Under the pieces are notes generated by a model, which saw nothing but the letters and a program-made list of their open reading frames with translations, was not told where the DNA came from and made no database searches. Both the position numbers and the translations under genes were made by a program. 12,718 nucleotides of DNA from an uncultured Pseudomonadota bacterium (GTDB lineage Bacteria > Pseudomonadota > Gammaproteobacteria > Steroidobacterales > Steroidobacteraceae), in contig CAMLGF010000090.1 in assembly GCA_946479515.1 (NCBI GenBank), forward strand, positions 1 to 12,718, in the 5' to 3' direction. Position 1 is the stretch's first letter; every line of letters begins with the position of its first letter. This document shows positions 7,594 through 12,718 of this stretch, piece by piece.

Positions 7594-8072
7594 CCGATTG
7601 CGACCTCGACCGGCGTGGGCGCCAGCACCCGCTGCAGGTCCGCGGGATCGATGCTCACCAGGAAGCCGCGCGCACCGCCATTGATGTAGATGCGTGGCAG
7701 CGAGGCGATGCTCTTCTCCATGTACACCGGCATGGCGCGCTTCAGTCCGAACGGCGAGGTTCCGCCCACCTGGTAGCCGGAGTGACGATCCGCGATCTCC
7801 GGCGCGCACGGCGCCACGCTTTTGCGCCCCAGCTGGCGCGCCAGGTTTTTCGCGGACACTTCCCGGTCGCCATGCATGAGAACGCACAGCGGCTTCCTGG
7901 CGTCGTCCTCGAAGATCAGCGTCTTGATCACGGCGTGTTCGTCGACGCCCAGCTGCTGCGCGGAGACGCGCGTACCGCCGCGCTCCTCGTAGGCATACAG
8001 ATGCGGGGTGAATGCCACGTGGTGCTGGCGCAGCACGCGAACCGCCATCGTGACGGGATGATCCGTGGCCAT
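7590..8072 (-). CDS. ybaK: YbaK-type Cys-tRNA(Pro)/Cys-tRNA(Cys) deacylase
   Basis: This 160-residue protein is a YbaK/EbsC-family editing enzyme, which hydrolyses Cys mischarged onto tRNA(Pro) in the cytoplasm and so protects proline codons from cysteine misincorporation. The landmarks are present: the catalytic lysine K50 (HAVIKTLIFEDD), the HGDREVSAKNLARQLG segment (68-82), the GGTSPFG loop (103-109) and 'RIYINGGARGFLVSIDPADL' near the C-terminus. Length equals the family norm. It begins 24 bp after the GH95 stop on the same strand, so the two are probably cotranscribed, though their roles look unrelated. Its TAA shares bases with the TAG of the fumarylacetoacetase gene. The ATG at 8072 is the first start; an internal ATG eight codons later would also be in frame. 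Confidence 0.92.
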   Translation of the reverse strand: MATDHPVTMAVRVLRQHHVAFTPHLYAYEERGGTRVSAQQLGVDEHAVIKTLIFEDDARKPLCVLMHGDREVSAKNLARQLGRKSVAPCAPEIADRHSGYQVGGTSPFGLKRAMPVYMEKSIASLPRIYINGGARGFLVSIDPADLQRVLAPTPVEVAIG

Positions 8073-8096
8073 CGCGGCTCGTCTCGTGCCGTCGGC

Positions 8097-10433
8097 TCAG
8101 CGGAAATCCGCCACCCGCAGCGTGATGGGCCGCCCCGCGTGCAGCCTGCGCGCGTGCGACCTGTCCCGGTATCGCAGCCGCGCCTGGCCGTCGACGGTCG
8201 GCCGCAGCTGCGCGGAGCGCAGCTCGCCCTCGGCCCACGCAATGTCGAGCTCGACGCCACCGCGCGCACGCAGCCCGCGCACCGAGCCTGTGGGCCAGGC
8301 CTTCGGCAACGCCGGCAGCAACTCGATCTCGCCGTCGATGCTCTGCAGCAGCATTTCCGCGATGCCATTGGCGCCGCCGAAGTTGCCGTCGATCTGGAAC
8401 GGCGGGTGGGCATCGAACATGTTCGGGTAGGTGCGCGAGGGATCCAGCAACAGCTTGATCACGGCGTGCGTGTGCTCGGCTTCGCGCAGGCGCGCCCACA
8501 GGTTGATGCGCCAGGCGATGGCCCATCCGGTGGAGAGGTCGCCGCGCAACTCCAGCGACTTGCGGGCGGCCGCCGCGAGCTGCGGCGTGCGCCGCACGGT
8601 GATCTGCTCGCCCGGGAACAGCGCATACAGATGGGAGACGTGTCGGTGCTCGCGCTCCGGCGCTTCCATGTCCCAATCCTCGAGCCATTCCTGGAGCTGC
8701 CCCGCCTTGCCGATGCGGTCGGGCGGTAGTTTGGCGCGCGCCGCGGCGCAGGCGGCCTGGAATTGCGCATCGGTGCCCAGCAGTTCCGCGGCCCGCATGC
8801 AGTTGGCGAACAGGTCGCGCAGAATCTGGCTGTCCATGGCTGGGCCCGCGCAGATGGACACGTCCGGCTGATGATTGTTCTCGGGCGACATGGACGGGCT
8901 GGTGATGCGATATTGCCCGGAGGAATCCGGCACCAGCGTGTCGAGAAAGAACTCCGCCGCGCCCTTCATCACCGGGTAGACGTCGGCAAGATAGGCGCGG
9001 TCGCGCGAGTAGTCGTAGTGGTCCCAGAGATGCTTGCAGAGCCAGGCGCCGCCGGTCGGCCACAGTCCGTAGCGCGCCGCGTCGATCGGCGCGGTCGCAC
9101 GCCACAGGTCGGTGTTGTGATGCGCCACCCAGCCGCGCGCGCCGTAGTTCACACGCGCGGTGCGGGCGCCCGTGATCGCCAGATCCTTGACCATCGCCAC
9201 CAGCGGCTGAACGCACTCGGCGAGGTTCGTGGGCTCGGCCGGCCAGTAGTTCATCTCGGTGTTGATGTTGATGGTGTACTTCGAGCCCCAGGGCGCCGAG
9301 AGCTTGTCGTTCCACAGCCCCTGCAGATTCGCGGGCTGCGTGCCCGGACGGGAACAACTGATGAGCAGATAGCGCGCGTACTGGAAATACAGGGCGGCAA
9401 GCTGCGGGTCGTCGCTCGTCTGCGAACCGCGGATTCGCTGGTCCGTGGGCAGCGCGGCCGCCGGCGTGGATCCGAGATCCAGCGACACCCGCCGGAACAG
9501 TCGGCGATGGTTCGCGAGGTGCGCGCCCAGCAGCTCCGGATACGTCTTTGCCGCCGCGGCGGCCAGCCGTGCGCGGTTCGCGGCCCCGGGATCGCCGCCG
9601 ACATCGTCGAACCGGCGGAAGCTGGTGGCCGCGGAAACCAGCAGCACGGCCGCGTCGGCGCCCTCGACCGCGATCTCGCCATCGCGCGCGCGCAGCGTGC
9701 CGCCCTCGTGCAATACCCTGACCCTGGCTTCGTAGCGCAAGGCGGCAGCGATGCCCTGCTGCGAAGTGTTGTTGCCGGTGAGCGTGAGTTCGTCACCCGA
9801 GGAACCGGCCGCGCCCGGCATGGGGGTCTCGAAGGATGCCTGGAAGGCGAGTGCCGCGGGCCGATTCGCCGTGAGCCGGATGACGATGAGGTCGTCGGCA
9901 GCGGAGGCGAAGGCCTCGCGAGTGAAGGTGATGTCCTCGCGCACGAAGCGCACCGTCGCCAGCGCCGCATCGAGATCGAGGTCGCGGCGATAGTCGTCGG
10001 CGAGCGACGACGCGCCGAATGTGAGGATGAGCTCGCCCACGGTCTGGTACGAGGGCATGCGCAGGGGCCTGCCCATCAGCTTCTCGTCGGCGAGTGCCTG
10101 CGCTTCGGCGTATCTGCCCTGCGCGACGAGCTCGCGCACGCGGGGCAATGCCTGGCGGGCATCGGGGCTCGAGGGGTCGTAAGGGCCGCCGGCGAACAGC
10201 GTGTCCTCGTTGAGCTGCAGGCGCTCGCGCGCGACGCCGCCGTAGATCATGGCGCCCAGGCGTCCATTGCCGATGGGCAGCGCCTCGGTCCAGGTTTCGG
10301 CCGGTCGCGTGTACCAGAGCCGCAGGTCCGGCGCGGCGCCGGCAGGCGTGTCCGCCGCCAGCACCGGGGCGCCTCGCGCCATCCAGGCACCCACGGCGAT
10401 GCCACCCTGCAAAGCCTCTCGTCGCGTGACCAT
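8097..10433 (-). CDS. Exported GH95-family glycoside hydrolase (fucosidase-like)
   Basis: This 778-residue protein matches glycoside hydrolase family 95 (1,2-alpha-L-fucosidases and some alpha-L-galactosidases). The N-terminal GH65N-like beta domain begins LRLWYTRPAETWTEALPIGNGRLGAMIYGG (about 37-66), followed by the (alpha/alpha)6 catalytic domain. Candidate active-site residues, by motif and by comparison with Bifidobacterium AfcA (N421, N423, E566, D766), are N389 and N391 in NINTEMNYW, E518 in TSPSMSPENN and D682 in QIDGNFGGANGIAEML. The C-terminal beta domain (PALPKAWPTGSVRGLRARGGV) closes it. The N-terminus MVTRREALQGG is Tat-like (TRREAL), so it is likely exported folded. ATG 10433 is chosen for that signal and for GGGGGA at 10438-10443; the frame is open to 10625 but overlaps the IclR remnant. 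There are no transporter or other carbohydrate genes nearby, so its substrate role is unclear. An alpha-L-fucosidase call is inference. Confidence 0.88.
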   Translation of the reverse strand: MVTRREALQGGIAVGAWMARGAPVLAADTPAGAAPDLRLWYTRPAETWTEALPIGNGRLGAMIYGGVARERLQLNEDTLFAGGPYDPSSPDARQALPRVRELVAQGRYAEAQALADEKLMGRPLRMPSYQTVGELILTFGASSLADDYRRDLDLDAALATVRFVREDITFTREAFASAADDLIVIRLTANRPAALAFQASFETPMPGAAGSSGDELTLTGNNTSQQGIAAALRYEARVRVLHEGGTLRARDGEIAVEGADAAVLLVSAATSFRRFDDVGGDPGAANRARLAAAAAKTYPELLGAHLANHRRLFRRVSLDLGSTPAAALPTDQRIRGSQTSDDPQLAALYFQYARYLLISCSRPGTQPANLQGLWNDKLSAPWGSKYTININTEMNYWPAEPTNLAECVQPLVAMVKDLAITGARTARVNYGARGWVAHHNTDLWRATAPIDAARYGLWPTGGAWLCKHLWDHYDYSRDRAYLADVYPVMKGAAEFFLDTLVPDSSGQYRITSPSMSPENNHQPDVSICAGPAMDSQILRDLFANCMRAAELLGTDAQFQAACAAARAKLPPDRIGKAGQLQEWLEDWDMEAPEREHRHVSHLYALFPGEQITVRRTPQLAAAARKSLELRGDLSTGWAIAWRINLWARLREAEHTHAVIKLLLDPSRTYPNMFDAHPPFQIDGNFGGANGIAEMLLQSIDGEIELLPALPKAWPTGSVRGLRARGGVELDIAWAEGELRSAQLRPTVDGQARLRYRDRSHARRLHAGRPITLRVADFR

Positions 10434-10458
10434 GCTGTCCCCCAGATCGGATTCTCTA

Positions 10459-11010
10459 ATGAAGTTCGACATCGCGAGCCTGCACGCTCCCAAGCGCAAT
10501 GTCATCGCCGCCGTGCGCCCCATCATGGAAGAGCTGGCCGAACGCACGCAGCAGTCTTGCCATCTCATGGTGAACAGTGGCGCGCACATGGTATGCGTCG
10601 CGCACCAGGAAAGCCCCGCGGCCATCGGCTTCGCCGTGCAGGTGGGATTCCGCCCGTCATGGTGCAGTCGCCTTCCGGGCGCGTGTATTTCGCCTTCCAG
10701 GACGCGGCACGCCAGCAGCTGCTGCTCAGCCGGCGGCGATCGCGGAACAGGGATTCGGCGGCACTGCGCCGCTTACGCACCTCGGCTGCGCGCATCGCGC
10801 GTCAGGGCCATGGTGCGAACCGATCCGCCTAACTTCCAGAATCCGTGACGTGTCGGCGCCGGTGTTCGGGCGGTAGCCCGGCCAGGCTGTCGCCTGCCTG
10901 AACATTCCGTACGTCTCGCACCGCGCCCTCAACGTCAGCCTCGAGGCTGCCGTGCCGTTGCTGCCCGATGCGACGGCGCGCATCTCGGCGCGCTGCGGTC
11001 GGGGCGCGAG
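10459..11010 (+). pseudogene. Decayed IclR-family transcriptional regulator (lost HTH, frameshifted)
   Basis: The effector-binding part of an IclR-type regulator can be read here in three frames. Frame A, 10459 to about 10656: 'MKFDIASLHAPKRN', 'PIMEELAERTQQSCHLM', 'ESPAAIGFAVQVGFR'. Frame B, 10659 to about 10811: 'MVQSPSGRVYFAFQDAARQQLL' and 'AARIARQGH'. Back in frame A, about 10813-10839: 'VRTDPPNFQ'. Frame C, from about 10841: 'IRDVSAPVFGR', then an in-frame TAG at 10874-10876, then 'PGQAVACLNIPYVSHRALNVSLEAAVPLL' and 'ARISA'. A fourth shift may follow near 10990. The N-terminal winged-helix DNA-binding half is missing: upstream sequence is the GH95 5' end. Such a product could not bind DNA as an IclR protein. 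Sequencing error is unlikely to explain shifts plus the lost domain. It lies just ahead of the dienelactone-hydrolase operon, which it may once have controlled. Confidence 0.85.
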
Positions 11011-11160
11011 CCCGCGCGCGGCTGACGCCGTCCGGCGCCCATACCGGCCGCCCCCTACAACGGGTCCGGGTCGATATCACCTTCGGGGCAGGAGCGACCG
11101 CGCCGCACAGTGGCACAATGCACCCAACCCCTGGCCGCCGCACTCCTGGAGCCGATTTCA
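11011..11160 (+). other. Intergenic region ahead of dienelactone-hydrolase operon
   Basis: These 150 bp hold no gene I can support. They follow the last IclR-like codons and lead to the ribosome-binding site GGAG at 11148-11151. A GTG at 11110 in frame with the next gene would add 17 residues, but it has no ribosome-binding site. No clear promoter, inverted repeat or terminator is visible; the operon promoter probably lies here or within the dead regulator. Confidence 0.3.
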
Positions 11161-11835
11161 ATGGGTGAGTTCACCACGCTCATGTCCCGCGACGGGCATG
11201 AGTTCAATGCCTGGCTTTCACCGGCGCCGCCAGCGGGCGCGCGCGGCGCGCTGGTCATCGCCCAGGAAATTTTCGGCGTCAACCGGCACATCCGGCGCAT
11301 TGCCGACGACTACGCGGCGCAGGGTTACGTGGTGATCGCGCCCTGCCTGTTCGATCGAGTGCGCCGGGGCATCGAGCTCGGCTATTCCGAGCCGGAGCGG
11401 CAGCAAGGCCGCGGGTACCGTTTGCAGATCCCCGAGGAGAAGACGCGACTCGATCTGGCCGCCTCTATCAACGTGGTACGGCACGCGGGGCGGGTGGCGG
11501 TGATCGGATACTGCTGGGGCGGCACGCTCGCCTATCTGGCCGCCTGCGCGCTGCCCATCTGCTGCGCCGTGTCGTATTACGGCGGGCAGATCAAGGACCA
11601 TCTCGACCAGTCGCCGCGCCACCCCGTGATGTATCACTTCGGCGAACGCGACCCGCACATTCCCGCGAGCGACGTGGAACGGATCCGCGCCGCGGACCCG
11701 GACGGCATATTCCACCTCTACCCCGCCGATCATGGCTTCAATTGCGAGGACCGGGACACGTACGATGCCGCCAGCGCGGCACTGGCACGCGAACGCACGC
11801 TGGCATTCCTCGCCGCCAGAATGGAGAGCAGATGA
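11161..11835 (+). CDS. Dienelactone hydrolase family protein
   Basis: This 224-residue alpha/beta-hydrolase belongs to the dienelactone hydrolase family. The catalytic triad is Cys118 (GYCWGG nucleophile elbow), Asp164 (GERDPHIP) and His191 (ADHGFNC), and Glu36 (QEIFGVN) is the residue that activates the cysteine in the classical enzymes (Pseudomonas enzyme: E36, C123, D171, H202). In chlorocatechol pathways the enzyme opens dienelactone to maleylacetate, but many family members act on other esters or lactones, so the substrate is not fixed by sequence. The ATG at 11161 is chosen for the GGAG at 11148-11151. Its stop (TGA, 11833-11835) overlaps the start of the aldehyde dehydrogenase gene as ATGA, so the two are likely translated from one message. 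No other chlorocatechol genes are visible. Confidence 0.9.
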   Translation: MGEFTTLMSRDGHEFNAWLSPAPPAGARGALVIAQEIFGVNRHIRRIADDYAAQGYVVIAPCLFDRVRRGIELGYSEPERQQGRGYRLQIPEEKTRLDLAASINVVRHAGRVAVIGYCWGGTLAYLAACALPICCAVSYYGGQIKDHLDQSPRHPVMYHFGERDPHIPASDVERIRAADPDGIFHLYPADHGFNCEDRDTYDAASAALARERTLAFLAARMESR

Positions 11836-12718
11836 TGCAGCTCAACGACCGCACGCTCTGGAAGGAGCAGGGGTACGTCGATGGCGCCTGGTCCATGGCG
11901 GACTCCGGCCAAACTACCGCAATCCTGAACCCGGCCAATGGCGACAGAATCGGCGCCGTGCCGAACATGGGCGCGGCCGAAGCGCGCCGCGCCATCGATG
12001 CCGCGCATGCCGCGCTGCCCGGTTGGGCGAACAAGACCGCGGGCGAGCGCGCGCGCATCATGCGCAAATGGTTCGATCTCATGCTGGCGAACCAGCAGGA
12101 CCTCGCCGTCATCATGACCGCCGAGCAGGGCAAGCCGCTGGCCGAGTCCCGGGGCGAGATCGCCTACGCGGCCTCGTTCATAGAATGGTTCGCCGAGGAA
12201 GCCAAGCGCGTCTACGGCGACGTGATTCCGGGCCACCAGGCTGACAAGCGGATCCTGGTGCTGCGCCAGCCCATCGGTGTGGTGGCGGCGATCACGCCCT
12301 GGAATTTCCCGGCGGCGATGATCACCCGCAAGGCGGGTCCGGCGATCGCCGCCGGCTGCACCATCGTGGTCAAGCCCGCGCCGCAGACGCCGTTTTCGGC
12401 GCTCGCCATGGCCGAGCTCGCGCAGCGCGCCGGCCTGCCACCGGGCGTGTTCAACGTGGTCACCGGAGATGCGGCCGCCATCGGCGGCGAGTTCACCGGC
12501 AACGCCAAGGTGCGCAAACTGTCGTTCACCGGCTCGACCGCCGTGGGCAAACTACTCATGTCGCAGTGCGCGGGAACCGTGAAGAAGGTGGCGCTGGAGC
12601 TGGGCGGCAATGCACCGTTCATCGTGCTCGACGACGCCGACCTGGATGCCGCTGTGGCCGGCGCCATCGCCAGCAAGTACCGCAACACCGGCCAGACCTG
12701 CGTGTGCGCCAACCGCTT
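11832..12718 (+). CDS. Succinate-semialdehyde dehydrogenase-like aldehyde dehydrogenase, C-terminus cut
   Basis: This is the N-terminal 295 residues of an NAD(P)-dependent aldehyde dehydrogenase; the family is about 480 long, so roughly the last 185 residues fall beyond the window. Visible motifs are PANGDRIGAVPNMGAAE, TAEQGKPLAESRGEIAYAA, the cofactor-binding TPWNFP (155-160), FTGSTAVGK (232-240), the general base Glu256 in ELGGNAPF and the nucleophile Cys290 in GQTCVCANR. The CVCANR ending and the EQGKPLAES context point to the GabD succinate-semialdehyde dehydrogenase branch, which oxidises succinate semialdehyde to succinate, but relatives acting on other semialdehydes look alike. It overlaps the upstream stop by ATGA; a second ATG at 11835 is equally possible as start (GGAGA at 11823-11827 spaced best for it). 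gabD is the nearest symbol but is withheld because the substrate is not certain. Confidence 0.9.
   Translation, partial: MMQLNDRTLWKEQGYVDGAWSMADSGQTTAILNPANGDRIGAVPNMGAAEARRAIDAAHAALPGWANKTAGERARIMRKWFDLMLANQQDLAVIMTAEQGKPLAESRGEIAYAASFIEWFAEEAKRVYGDVIPGHQADKRILVLRQPIGVVAAITPWNFPAAMITRKAGPAIAAGCTIVVKPAPQTPFSALAMAELAQRAGLPPGVFNVVTGDAAAIGGEFTGNAKVRKLSFTGSTAVGKLLMSQCAGTVKKVALELGGNAPFIVLDDADLDAAVAGAIASKYRNTGQTCVCANR

Noticed and set aside
6970..9357. A 795-codon minus-strand open frame spanning the fumarylacetoacetase, ybaK and GH95 genes
   Set aside because: It is out of frame with the recognised proteins and reads as low-complexity Arg/Ala/Gly-rich sequence typical of GC-rich shadows. The real genes there have clear family motifs.
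8763..10832. A 689-codon plus-strand open frame antisense to GH95
   Set aside because: It is a GC-bias shadow. Only its last part (from about 10659) carries meaning, as one frame of the IclR remnant.
11110..11126. TGGCAC-like element ahead of the dienelactone hydrolase as a sigma-54 promoter
   Set aside because: There is no TTGC-type -12 element at the required spacing, so it is a chance match.
1..12718. A defence system, prophage, insertion sequence, CRISPR array or other novel multi-gene system
   Set aside because: Every intact gene falls in a known metabolic, editing or envelope family. I found no direct repeats, transposase, integrase, tRNA or attachment-site signals.

Overview
The window is very GC-rich DNA with densely packed genes in strong GC-biased codon use. 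The clearest lineage marker is a glutamate-cysteine ligase of the long enterobacterial/gammaproteobacterial type. Exported DUF885 and DUF2845 proteins, a FadI/FadA2-type thiolase and an orphan GH95 glycosidase sit beside it. Together these suggest a free-living, high-GC gammaproteobacterium (Xanthomonadales, Nevskiales or Steroidobacter-like). That placement is an inference from family types, not from a phylogenetic marker.

Layout. At 1-4018 there are four housekeeping or envelope genes: gshA (minus, cut by the left edge), an exported SRPBCC protein (minus), a small exported DUF2845 protein (plus, divergent from it) and a DUF885 lipoprotein (minus, convergent with DUF2845). At 4132-7593 there is a plus-strand catabolic block: a thiolase, a homogentisate 1,2-dioxygenase-like enzyme and a fumarylacetoacetate hydrolase, the last two translationally coupled by a GTGA overlap. 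A near-perfect 20-bp palindrome sits just ahead of the dioxygenase gene and looks like its operator. At 7590-10433, on the minus strand, there is a GH95 glycoside hydrolase with a Tat-like signal followed by a YbaK-type deacylase; ybaK ends tail-to-tail with the hydrolase, sharing 4 bp. At 10459 to about 11010 lies a decayed IclR-family regulator that has lost its DNA-binding domain and carries three or four frameshifts and a stop. At 11161-12718 a dienelactone-hydrolase-family gene overlaps an aldehyde dehydrogenase of the succinate-semialdehyde type, which runs off the right edge.

How the genes work together. The dioxygenase and fumarylacetoacetase are the ring-opening and hydrolytic steps of the homogentisate (tyrosine/phenylalanine) pathway, giving fumarate and acetoacetate. 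A thiolase next door could finish acetoacetyl-CoA to acetyl-CoA, but it has its own ribosome-binding site and the palindrome separates it from the other two. Neither 4-hydroxyphenylpyruvate dioxygenase nor maleylacetoacetate isomerase is in the window. The dienelactone-hydrolase/aldehyde-dehydrogenase pair is probably one operon, and the dead IclR gene directly upstream may have been its regulator.

I see no tRNA, rRNA, CRISPR array, insertion sequence, phage gene or recognisable defence system here. The most interesting items are the palindromic operator, the IclR ruin and the divergent short homogentisate dioxygenase.
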